Source: Nitrospirota bacterium (lineage in GTDB: Bacteria > UBA2233). Taken from it: a DNA stretch of 64,000 nucleotides. The stretch lies in contig WOZJ01000057.1 of NCBI GenBank assembly GCA_011620345.1, positions 165,246 through 229,245 on the forward strand. The letters are read 5' to 3'. The translations under genes were made by a program, and so were the position numbers. The notes under the pieces are model-generated. The model made no database searches. It saw nothing but the letters and a program-made list of their open reading frames with translations, and had not been told where the DNA came from. Within the stretch, counting starts at the first letter, position 1, and each line of letters begins with the position of its first letter. Below are positions 15,295-22,254 of this stretch, piece after piece.

Positions 15295-16050
15295 GTGACC
15301 GAACGAAAAATGGCCTTTGTGCAACGCTTGTCTTGGGTGCGAATCATCGAGCACTGGGTGAATGCTTCCGTGTTCATCCTTCTTGTCGTTACAGGGCTTT
15401 CCCAAAAGTTCTATACGTTCGAGCTGTCCCAGCGCTTGATCCTGTTTTTTGGCGGCATTGATTCGACGCGCTTGATTCATCGTGCCTGCGGGGTGCTGTT
15501 TGCCGCCGTTTTGGTTCTCCACATGACCGTCGCGGTTGTAGGGGTCGTGCTGAAGCGTTGGCAGCCGACGATGCTCATCAACAAAAAAGACTTCTTTGAC
15601 GCCATAGACAACCTAAGGTACTACTTTGGGCTTTCCGATCACCCGGCAGCTTGCGACCGTTATGATTACAAGCAGAAGTTCGAATACTGGGGAGTGGTCA
15701 TGGGAGGTATTGTCATGGTGGCTACGGGGTTTGTCCTTTGGTTTCCGACGGTGGCGACGTATCTGCTACCCGGAGAGCTAGTGGCCGTATCGAAGGCCAT
15801 CCACACGAACGAGGCTATGCTTGCCTTCCTGATCATCTCCATCTGGCATATCTACAACGCCGTCTTTTCCCCGGAGGTGTTTCCTTTAGATACGGTGATC
15901 TTTACGGGGAAGATTTCGAGGGAGCGCATGATGCACGAGCACCCTCTAGAGCTTGCAAGGCTCGAGGGAAAAAGCTTAGAAGAGCTCCTTCAAGAAAAAG
16001 AGGGCTTTTCTCATGCATCCAGCCCTTTAAAGCCCCCTCCGAACGACTAA
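15295..16050 (+). CDS. Cytochrome b561/HydC-type membrane subunit
   Basis: This protein of about 251 residues has four main membrane segments. Conserved histidines are in RIIEHWVNA, RLIHRACG, VLHMTV, AIHTNEAM and SIWHIYN, as in two-haem b-type quinone-reactive subunits. Its C-terminal stretch FPLDTVIFTG is identical to the end of the fused cytochrome at 9885, so the two b domains are clear homologues. It starts at GTG 15286 or GTG 15295, 5-14 bp after the 13-haem gene; I prefer 15295. With its neighbour it probably forms a quinol:cytochrome oxidoreductase in the inner membrane. Confidence 0.82.
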   Translation: MTERKMAFVQRLSWVRIIEHWVNASVFILLVVTGLSQKFYTFELSQRLILFFGGIDSTRLIHRACGVLFAAVLVLHMTVAVVGVVLKRWQPTMLINKKDFFDAIDNLRYYFGLSDHPAACDRYDYKQKFEYWGVVMGGIVMVATGFVLWFPTVATYLLPGELVAVSKAIHTNEAMLAFLIISIWHIYNAVFSPEVFPLDTVIFTGKISRERMMHEHPLELARLEGKSLEELLQEKEGFSHASSPLKPPPND

Positions 16051-16066
16051 CCCAAACAGGCCACGC

Positions 16067-17854
16067 GTGCACCTCCCCCAATTAACTCGCCGCATCCTCC
16101 TGCTCGTTATCGCAAGCCTTCTGCCGCTCGTTCTGGGCTATGCCCTGATCCTTGCCGCTTCGGTCCGGTATGGCAATCAAGGTGCGCTACGATTTACGCA
16201 GACCAGGGCAAGGATTCTTTCCGAATCGGTTAAGCTCCATTTGGAGAAAAACCTCGTTTGGCTCTCGGACATCGCGCTCGGTCTTTCTTTTGGCGAGCCC
16301 GCCAAGGAGACCCTTAGACAGTCAAACCCCTACTCGTTGCTCCGTCATGGGTTGATCGTCACCGATCTAGAGGGGAACGTCAGGGCCTCATGGCCGGAAA
16401 CAAGCATTCGCAAGCTTGCCCCGGAAGTGCTGGCTAGGTTGAAGGAGGAAGGTTCCCCGAGCAGACCTTTCGTATCCGGCCTCGTGGCCAAAGAGCCCTC
16501 GGGCCGAACCACAGGCTTTATGCTCGCGCCGGTACGCGAGAGCGCCGGCAAGATTAAGGGTTGGGTGGGAGGAGAGTTGGACTTCCAAGACCCTGTTTTC
16601 GTTCGGCTTCTTGAAGCAGGCAGAGAGCCTTCAGACAACTTCGTCGCAATTTTAGACGATGCCGGTCGGGCTTTTGCGTTTATAGGAGACTCTAGGGCCT
16701 TTCTCGTTAAAGGGCATGCTGGACTGATTAACCAGGCCCGCTACGATGAGAGCCCTCGGACTGTTCGCTGCAAAGGGTGTCACAAGAAAGGCGCTCGTGG
16801 GGGCGTGTTGGCCGTTGCTTCCGTTACGCTCGCCCCTTGGTGCGTCGCGATCTTAACCGTACCGAATGGTCCATCGGGTTCTCCGCTTGGCCTGTGGAAG
16901 GCCTTTGGGCTTTTGGGATTGGGATTGTCGCTGGGTGGACTTATTCTTGGCGTGGGGATGTCCCGCTCGATTCTTCAGCCTATACGCTCACTGATCGAAG
17001 GGGCAAAAAGGATCGGGGACGGTGATCTCTCCATCCCCGTCCCCATCCAAGGAAGCGACGAGATTACGGTTTTGGCGGAAGGATTGGAGCAAACCCGGCT
17101 TAGGCTCCTCGAGTCGTTTCTAACGATCCAACGGGTTAATGAAGAGCTCGAGGCCAAGGTTCAAGAGAGGACCATGCAGGTGCAGTCGCTCTTAAGGAAG
17201 GTCATCGGCTCCCAAGAGGAGGAGCGGAAGCGAATTGCACGCGAGTTACACGACGTAGTCTTGCAGGACATCGCCGCATTTTTGATGAAGCTAGACGTGC
17301 TCGCGTTGAGCGAGCGCAAGGATCAAGGACGAATCGAGAAGATGCGCGGGCTTTTGACCAAAGCGATGGAGGATATTCGTGCCATCATTCAGGGCTTGCG
17401 TCCGAGTATTCTTGATGATTTGGGGTTGGATGAGGCCCTAAGGTGGGTTGTGGACCGAAGGTTTCAGGATCAGGAATGCGAGGTCTCGATTGAGGTCAAG
17501 GGCTATTCTAAGGGGCAGTTGGACTCAAACATAGAAACTGTTACGTTCCGGATTGCCCAAGAGGCCCTCACCAATGTCCTTAAGCATGCAAGAGCGAGCC
17601 GCGCTGTCCTCCGGCTGAGTTGTTCGAGTCGTAGGCTTACCCTTTTCGTTCATGATAACGGGGTAGGGTTCGCGGCCGCCGAGTACAAGAAAGAGGTCCG
17701 TACGACGGTCGGGTCGGGCATTGGGCTCCAGGGTATGGCAGAAAGGGCCTCGCTTGTCGGGGGGAGGCTCAAGATCCGGTCATCTCCGGGTAGAGGGTCC
17801 CATGTGCGGCTATTCATCCCTTTAGGGAGGTCAGTAGATGAAACAGCCGATTAG
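16067..17854 (+). CDS. Sensor histidine kinase with a CXXCH motif in its periplasmic domain
   Basis: This 595-residue NarX-class kinase has membrane helix 1 (about 8-28), an extracytoplasmic sensor domain (about 29-265), helix 2 (about 268-297), HAMP, a short coiled coil, a HisKA_3 domain with His395 in RELHD, and an ATPase domain (NVLKHA, DNGVGF, GSGIGLQGMAERA). Within the sensor domain, residues 235-239 read CKGCH, a canonical c-haem attachment site. This suggests direct redox or gas sensing by covalently bound haem, as in haem-c PAS sensors of Geobacter. The gene begins with GTG 17 bp after the cytochrome b gene and overlaps the response regulator by 17 bp. Confidence 0.88.
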   Translation: MHLPQLTRRILLLVIASLLPLVLGYALILAASVRYGNQGALRFTQTRARILSESVKLHLEKNLVWLSDIALGLSFGEPAKETLRQSNPYSLLRHGLIVTDLEGNVRASWPETSIRKLAPEVLARLKEEGSPSRPFVSGLVAKEPSGRTTGFMLAPVRESAGKIKGWVGGELDFQDPVFVRLLEAGREPSDNFVAILDDAGRAFAFIGDSRAFLVKGHAGLINQARYDESPRTVRCKGCHKKGARGGVLAVASVTLAPWCVAILTVPNGPSGSPLGLWKAFGLLGLGLSLGGLILGVGMSRSILQPIRSLIEGAKRIGDGDLSIPVPIQGSDEITVLAEGLEQTRLRLLESFLTIQRVNEELEAKVQERTMQVQSLLRKVIGSQEEERKRIARELHDVVLQDIAAFLMKLDVLALSERKDQGRIEKMRGLLTKAMEDIRAIIQGLRPSILDDLGLDEALRWVVDRRFQDQECEVSIEVKGYSKGQLDSNIETVTFRIAQEALTNVLKHARASRAVLRLSCSSRRLTLFVHDNGVGFAAAEYKKEVRTTVGSGIGLQGMAERASLVGGRLKIRSSPGRGSHVRLFIPLGRSVDETAD

Positions 17855-18497
17855 GGTTTTAATCGTGGACGATCATGCACTCTTACGTGAGGGCATTGCG
17901 GCCATCCTTCAGACGGCCGAGGACATCCGAGTTGTGGGCGAGGCGGCTGACGGGCTTGAAGCGATTAAAAAGGTTGAAGTGTTGCACCCCTCGATCGTTC
18001 TTATGGACATAGCCATGCCCGGGCTTGGCGGGCTCGAGGCGACGCTAGAGATTAAAAAACTGTTCCCGGGGGTTCGGGTGCTCGTGCTTACCCAGTACGA
18101 CGACAAAGAGTACGTTGACAGGTTTCTCAAGGCAGGCGCTTCTGGTTTTATCCTTAAGCGTGCGCTGGGTAGGGAGCTCATCGATGCGGTTCGGTCCGTC
18201 GATAAGGATGAGGTTTATCTCCATCCAGCAATCGTCAAGGACGTAGTCGAAGGATATTTAACGAAGGACAAGCCCGCTGCTTCTCCCTATGACAGGCTTA
18301 CAGATAGGGAGAAACAAGTCCTCAAATTGCTTGCAGAGGGGCATACTCACAAAGAAGCGGCGAGCCTGCTGGGAATTGGCGTGAAAACCGTTATTACCCA
18401 CCAGGCTCACCTCCAAGAAAAGCTTGGGCTCTCTAGCCGTTCCGAACTGATCCGGTTCGCCATCCAGCAAAAAATCATCCGAATCGACACTCCGTAA
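17838..18497 (+). CDS. NarL/FixJ-type response regulator
   Basis: This 219-residue regulator has a receiver domain with acidic pocket DDH, phosphoacceptor Asp57 in VLMDIAMPG and LTQYD, the conserved K in FILKR, then a LuxR-type HTH (LTDREKQVLKLLAEGHTHKEAA). ATG 17838 has GGGAGG upstream and overlaps the kinase gene, so the two are coupled. I infer that it controls the cytochrome genes and perhaps the small Cys-rich genes beside it. No binding site can be assigned by eye. Confidence 0.9.
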   Translation: MKQPIRVLIVDDHALLREGIAAILQTAEDIRVVGEAADGLEAIKKVEVLHPSIVLMDIAMPGLGGLEATLEIKKLFPGVRVLVLTQYDDKEYVDRFLKAGASGFILKRALGRELIDAVRSVDKDEVYLHPAIVKDVVEGYLTKDKPAASPYDRLTDREKQVLKLLAEGHTHKEAASLLGIGVKTVITHQAHLQEKLGLSSRSELIRFAIQQKIIRIDTP

Positions 18498-18550
18498 TTA
18501 GCCTTCCGGGCACGAGCCCAAAGCCCTCACGTCTCTCGATCGCTCCTTCC

Positions 18551-18739
18551 TTACTGAACCTTCGGCGCTGTGGGAGCTCCGCTCTTGGGCGGACACTTGG
18601 CAATTTTGTCATCACCATGGCATTTCATCCCGCACCCGGGCTTGGCATTCCCACACATGTTGGGCTTTGCCAGAAGGGGAGCGCTAAGAATGCAGAGCGC
18701 CACGAATGCCGAGGATAAACAAAGGGCTGCGCGCTTCAT
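18551..18739 (-). CDS. Small exported Cys-rich protein, CX3CH type (paralogue A)
   Basis: This 62-residue protein has a signal peptide ending at about residue 24 (PLLA/K) and a mature part of about 38 residues with four cysteines: MCGNAKPGC, then CGMKCHGDD, then KCPPK. The motif C-x3-C-H differs from a normal CXXCH by one residue. The ORF-track start at 18832 is too long; ATG 18737-18739 has AGGAGGT upstream. The last 73 bases of coding sequence are nearly identical (70/73) to paralogue C at 20205. It might bind haem or another metal in the periplasm. I do not recognise a named family. Confidence 0.72.
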   Translation of the reverse strand: MKRAALCLSSAFVALCILSAPLLAKPNMCGNAKPGCGMKCHGDDKIAKCPPKSGAPTAPKVQ

Positions 18740-18812
18740 GCAATACCTCCTTTTTTGGTTGTGTTGTTGACCTCCAAGAATAACTTCCACCGCCATTTCT
18801 CTTTTTTCAAGG

Positions 18813-18841
18813 AGTATACCAAGAATAGTCACAAAAGTGAA
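18813..18841 (-). promoter_or_regulatory. Candidate extended -10 promoter of paralogue A
   Basis: On the minus strand TTCACT and TATACT are 17 bp apart, and TGG precedes TATACT as in extended -10 promoters. The ten bases TTGGTATACT recur before paralogue C and before the trehalose gene. Confidence 0.5.
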
Positions 18842-18943
18842 GGGCCTTTTATGCCATTAGGAAAGAAACCATGAAACTATACCATAAGGATCTAATGAGG
18901 ATATATTGTACATTCCATGCGAACAAATCATATTATTGCAGGG

Positions 18944-18972
18944 TTGCATTCTCGTTATTTTTGCTTTAAAAT
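18944..18972 (+). promoter_or_regulatory. Candidate promoter of the four-gene small-protein operon
   Basis: TTGCAT and TAAAAT are separated by 17 bp, 40 bp upstream of the paralogue B start. The -35 hexamer is the same as before the 13-haem cytochrome gene. Confidence 0.5.
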
Positions 18973-19012
18973 TCCATTGAGTTCAACATTCAACCCCAAA
19001 AGGAGGGAGCCT

Positions 19013-19246
19013 ATGAAAAAGCTCGCGTTTCTTACGGCTGCGGGGTATTTCGCCCTTGCATTTCTCTTTGCACCCGGTGTGTGGGCAAGGTCCAGCATGT
19101 GTGGGCAGGCAAAGCCCGGGTGTGGGGGGAGTTGCCACGGCGACGACAAGGTGCAGAAGTGCCCCAAAAAGAAATCTGGTGCTCTACAGCAATTCTTCGG
19201 CCTGGATGGCTTGGAGTCTGGCTTGAGTAAGAGCTTGCTTCAATAA
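19013..19246 (+). CDS. Small exported Cys-rich protein, CX3CH type (paralogue B)
   Basis: This 77-residue protein has a signal peptide ending VWA/R. The mature part repeats the paralogue A pattern: MCGQAKPGC, CGGSCHGDDK, KCPKK. It then carries an extra tail ending in a hydrophobic helix-like segment (LDGLESGLSKSLLQ). The ORF-track start 18917 is replaced by ATG 19013 because AAAAGGAGG lies just before it. It is the first gene of a four-gene run with gaps of 23-31 bp that ends at the terminator at 20121. Function unknown; a metal- or haem-binding periplasmic peptide is plausible. Confidence 0.72.
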   Translation: MKKLAFLTAAGYFALAFLFAPGVWARSSMCGQAKPGCGGSCHGDDKVQKCPKKKSGALQQFFGLDGLESGLSKSLLQ

Positions 19247-19269
19247 CCCAACAAAAGAAGGAGGTTGCG

Positions 19270-19461
19270 ATGAAACGCCTTCAGATTGGAATCCTAAGCA
19301 TTGCCGTACTCTGCGGCTTCGGGATGTTTTTGGGCTCGCAGGCCTTTGCTTCAGGCGGGCTGACGGTTACCGGGTGTCCTTGCCATGGGGCCATGAAAAC
19401 TCAGGTTCAGCAGCCGAGCATGGATGGCCTGCTCAAGGCTCTCCTTGGAAACGCCAAGTAG
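19270..19461 (+). CDS. Small exported protein with a CPCH motif (CX1CH) and LLKALLG tail
   Basis: This 63-residue protein has a signal peptide ending QAFAS, so the mature chain is only about 37 residues. It has a single C-P-C-H and ends MDGLLKALLGNAK. AAGGAGG precedes the ATG. CPCH is one residue shorter than a haem motif, so covalent haem binding by it would be unusual; a metal site or disulfide/thiol role is also possible. The C-terminal LLKALLG run is shared with the next gene. Confidence 0.65.
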   Translation: MKRLQIGILSIAVLCGFGMFLGSQAFASGGLTVTGCPCHGAMKTQVQQPSMDGLLKALLGNAK

Positions 19462-19492
19462 CGGGAAATAAACCATAAAGGGAGGAGACGGC

Positions 19493-19774
19493 ATGTCGAG
19501 CAAAAAGGCTATTGCAATAGGAGTAATGGCGGGCCTGATGGGGAGTGCGGCGTTAGCTAGCAACGCGTTTGCCATTGCGCAGACCGGGCTTCTGGGTACG
19601 CTCTCCGGTCCACTCATGCAACCTTTGGTTGCCTGGGGTTGTGCACACACTTGCCACGAGAGCGAGGTTTTCCCGGATGTCGTTGCCCATAACGCTGGCC
19701 TTTTGAAGGCCCCGGTCAGCGGCCAGGCCTCTCAAGAAGCTCTCCTAAAAGCGCTTCTTGGGCAAGCACAATAA
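19493..19774 (+). CDS. Small exported protein with a CAHTCH motif (CX3CH) and LLKALLG tail
   Basis: This 93-residue protein has a signal peptide ending NAFAI. The mature part has GPLMQPLVAWG followed by CAHTCH, then further histidine (VVAHNAG), and ends EALLKALLGQAQ. GGGAGGAG lies before the ATG. The CX3CH segment and the residues after it resemble the middle motif of the small cytochrome at 9010, and GPLMQPLV resembles the hydrophobic protein at 9483. It may bind one haem, but this has to be shown. Confidence 0.65.
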   Translation: MSSKKAIAIGVMAGLMGSAALASNAFAIAQTGLLGTLSGPLMQPLVAWGCAHTCHESEVFPDVVAHNAGLLKAPVSGQASQEALLKALLGQAQ

Positions 19775-19799
19775 ATACAAACCAAGAAGGGGTAGGAGC

Positions 19800-20084
19800 A
19801 TGAAAAAGCTTGGACGTTTATCCATTGCCGGTATTTTAGGAGTAGGGCTAATGGCCACTCCTTTGTGGGCTTCGGGAACGGTAAGGCCGTTGCAGTCCGT
19901 AGGTAACATCTGCGGGCTCTACATGTGTCATCCGATGATTGAATCCGTAACCTCATTGGGAGGAAACGTTTTGGGTTCTATGGGACTTTTCTCCATGCTC
20001 GAAAACTGGGAAACAGTCGGCATGGGCTCGCCCTACTACAAGGCAGACGTCCAGCGAACGTTGCGCTATAGCCCAGAGCGTTAG
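19800..20084 (+). CDS. Small exported protein with a CGLYMCH motif (CX4CH)
   Basis: This 94-residue protein has a signal peptide ending LWASG. The mature part has CGLYMCHPM, with four residues between the cysteines, as in some haem sites of cytochromes c3. A glycine-rich hydrophobic stretch and a charged tail follow. The ORF track begins at 19758 inside the previous gene; ATG 19800 with GGTAGGAG upstream is the better start. It is the last gene of the operon before the terminator. Function unknown. Confidence 0.65.
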   Translation: MKKLGRLSIAGILGVGLMATPLWASGTVRPLQSVGNICGLYMCHPMIESVTSLGGNVLGSMGLFSMLENWETVGMGSPYYKADVQRTLRYSPER

Positions 20085-20120
20085 CCCTGTTTGAGCAAGG
20101 CGTTGTTTGCTCTAAGCCAA

Positions 20121-20157
20121 TCAAGCCCTGGCCTTTAAAGGCCAGGGCTTGATTTTT
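20121..20157 (+). terminator. Intrinsic terminator of the small-protein operon
   Basis: The perfect stem TCAAGCCCTGGCC / GGCCAGGGCTTGA with inner TTTAAA is followed at once by five T's, 36 bp after the last stop codon. Confidence 0.9.
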
Positions 20158-20204
20158 AAGGGGTAAAGCTCCGACAGGATAAATTACTTACCCTGTCGTC
20201 CTTA

Positions 20205-20393
20205 CTACTGAACCTTCGGCGCTGTGGGAGCTCCACTCTTGGGCGGGCACTTGGCAATTTTGTCATCACCGTGGCATTTCCCGGCGCATCCAGGCTTGGC
20301 TTGCGGACACATGGCAGGGCGGGCCATCAAGGGGGCGGTGAAAATCCCTAGCGCAACGAGCGCCGCGGACACCCCAAAAACTGTGCGCTTCAT
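20205..20393 (-). CDS. Small exported Cys-rich protein, CX3CH type (paralogue C)
   Basis: This 62-residue protein has a signal peptide ending LMA/R and mature MCPQAKPGC, CAGKCHGDD and KCPPK. It is the closest relative of paralogue A: the C-terminal 18 residues are identical and the DNA there differs at three of 73 bases, pointing to recent duplication or gene conversion. AAAGGAG lies before the ATG. It faces the B operon, with the terminator at 20121 between them. Function unknown. Confidence 0.72.
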   Translation of the reverse strand: MKRTVFGVSAALVALGIFTAPLMARPAMCPQAKPGCAGKCHGDDKIAKCPPKSGAPTAPKVQ

Positions 20394-20769
20394 AAAGCTC
20401 CTCCTTTTCGTTTGTGTTGCCGGCTTTCATTGAAGCCTTGCATGCTAAGCGCAACATGCGCTCCAAAGTATACCAAAAAAATTGAGAACATATACTCCAT
20501 CAACGGCGCCCTTGCGTGTCTCGGGCTATGCATCCATCAGGAAGCCGTACTGCACCTGTCGGCAGGAGTCTTGGTATCGAGCATGCCAGGTATAGGCTTT
20601 GATCGTAGAGTCAGCCCTTAATGGATGGTATCGAAAGCGTTCATGGTGTGCTTTTACTCAGAAACTATGGCCACCGGATGATCGTTTGCTGGGATTTTTT
20701 GGACGCTTCCCCTTCCCGTAGCCTTGGGATTGGACTATAGTAAAAGAAACAACTTGAGTGAGGCGTTTT
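20394..20769. other. Intergenic region between paralogue C and guaB
   Basis: No convincing gene lies here; the 69-residue ORF at 20412 lacks a ribosome site and family resemblance. On the minus strand AGTATACCAA at 20467-20476 is the TTGGTATACT element of paralogue C. Toward guaB, TATAGT at 20736-20741 may be a -10, but the -35 is poor. Confidence 0.5.
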
Positions 20770-22251
20770 GTGGAGGGAAACGAGAGGTATCCTGTAGCGC
20801 TTACCTTTGATGATATCTTGCTTCTGCCGGGAGAATCGGACTTTGTTCCTGCAGAAGCCGACGTGCGCACAAGGGTTTCCAGGGCTATTCCGCTCCATAT
20901 CCCCGTCCTTTCGGCCGCGATGGATACCGTGACCGAGGCGGCAACGGCTATTGCGATGGCCAAGGAGGGTGGGCTTGGCATTATCCACAGGAACATGCCG
21001 ATCGATAGGCAGGCCAAGGAGGTGGAGCGGGTCAAAAAGTCCGAATCGTGGATGATCGTCGACCCGGTTACGCTCAAGCCTGAAGCAACACTCTTAGAGG
21101 CGATCGAGATCATGGACCGCCACAAGATCTCGGGTGTACCAGTGACCCGCTCCGGGAAGTTAGTGGGGATTCTTACCCATAGAGACCTACGCTTTGTGCG
21201 CGACCTGGACCGTCCAGTCGATACAGCAATGACCAAGGATGTGGTTAGCGCCAACGAGGCTACCACGCTAGAGCAGGCGATGGATATTCTACAGGCGCAC
21301 AAAGTGGAAAAACTTCCCGTTGTAGACCCTCAGGGCAATTTAAAGGGCTTGATTACGGCCAAGGACATTCAAAAGGCGAAAGAGGCACCGTTTGCGCTAA
21401 AAGATGCATTCGGAAGGTTACGGGTGGGGGCGGCCGTAGGCGTGGGAGATATTGCCATCGAGAGGGCCCAGGCCGTGATTAAGGCAGGTTGCGACATGGT
21501 TGCGATCGATACGGCGCATGGCCACTCCAAGGCCGTTCGCGATACCCTCATGCAAATCAAGCGCTCTTTCCCGAAAGTTCCAGTTCTTGCGGGTAACGTA
21601 GCGACGTCCGAAGGGGCGAGGTTTTTGATCGAGGCTGGCGCGGATGCGATCAAGGTGGGCGTAGGCCCTGGTTCGATTTGCACAACCCGTGTCATTGCGG
21701 GCGTTGGCGTCCCGCAGTTGAGCGCAGTGCTCGCGTGCGCGAAGGTAACGCGGGATGCAGGGGTGCCGCTGATCGCGGACGGAGGGATCAAATACTCTGG
21801 CGATGTGATCAAGGCGTTGGCCGCGGGTGCAGACGCCGTAATGATTGGCAATTTGTTCGCCGGTACGGACGAAAGCCCCGGAGATTTAGTTCTTTATCGG
21901 GGAAGGGCCTACAAAGTCTACAGGGGAATGGGCTCGATCGAGGCCATGAAAGAAGGCTCGGCGGACAGGTATTTCCAGGCTTCAGGGCCATCCGATCAGG
22001 CCAAGTTTGTCCCAGAGGGGATTGAAGGGCGCGTTCCGCTTAGAGGGCCCCTCAAGTTTGTCCTTCAGCAGCTTGTGGGAGGGCTTAAATCTGGAATGGG
22101 CTACGTGGGGGCAAGGACGCTCGACGAGCTAAGGCGCAAAGCAAAAATGGTTCGTATTTCTCCCCAAGGGCTAAGGGAGAGCCACGTCCACGACGTGGTC
22201 GTCACGCGCGAGGCCCCGAACTACCCTCTTTCCGAATCAATGCTTGATTAG
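20770..22251 (+). CDS. guaB: Inosine-5'-monophosphate dehydrogenase
   Basis: GuaB converts IMP to XMP with NAD+, the first committed step to GMP. The protein of about 493 residues has the TIM-barrel N-terminus ([14 protein letters not shown]), two CBS domains inserted at about residues 90-205 ([20 protein letters not shown]), and the catalytic loop [10 protein letters not shown] with the active-site cysteine. The [10 protein letters not shown] flap also matches. The ORF track starts at GTG 20758; I prefer GTG 20770, which has GTGAGG five bases upstream. guaA follows three bases later. Confidence 0.95.
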   Translation: MEGNERYPVALTFDDILLLPGESDFVPAEADVRTRVSRAIPLHIPVLSAAMDTVTEAATAIAMAKEGGLGIIHRNMPIDRQAKEVERVKKSESWMIVDPVTLKPEATLLEAIEIMDRHKISGVPVTRSGKLVGILTHRDLRFVRDLDRPVDTAMTKDVVSANEATTLEQAMDILQAHKVEKLPVVDPQGNLKGLITAKDIQKAKEAPFALKDAFGRLRVGAAVGVGDIAIERAQAVIKAGCDMVAIDTAHGHSKAVRDTLMQIKRSFPKVPVLAGNVATSEGARFLIEAGADAIKVGVGPGSICTTRVIAGVGVPQLSAVLACAKVTRDAGVPLIADGGIKYSGDVIKALAAGADAVMIGNLFAGTDESPGDLVLYRGRAYKVYRGMGSIEAMKEGSADRYFQASGPSDQAKFVPEGIEGRVPLRGPLKFVLQQLVGGLKSGMGYVGARTLDELRRKAKMVRISPQGLRESHVHDVVVTREAPNYPLSESMLD

Positions 22252-22254
22252 CCG

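Noticed and set aside
18498-18550. Terminator between the response regulator and paralogue A
   Set aside because: Only a four-base-pair stem (GGGC/GCCC) with no T-tract is present, too weak to call.
20412-20621. 69-residue plus-strand ORF with several cysteines between paralogue C and guaB
   Set aside because: There is no signal peptide, no ribosome site and no resemblance to the neighbouring small proteins; it partly runs antisense through the promoter of paralogue C.
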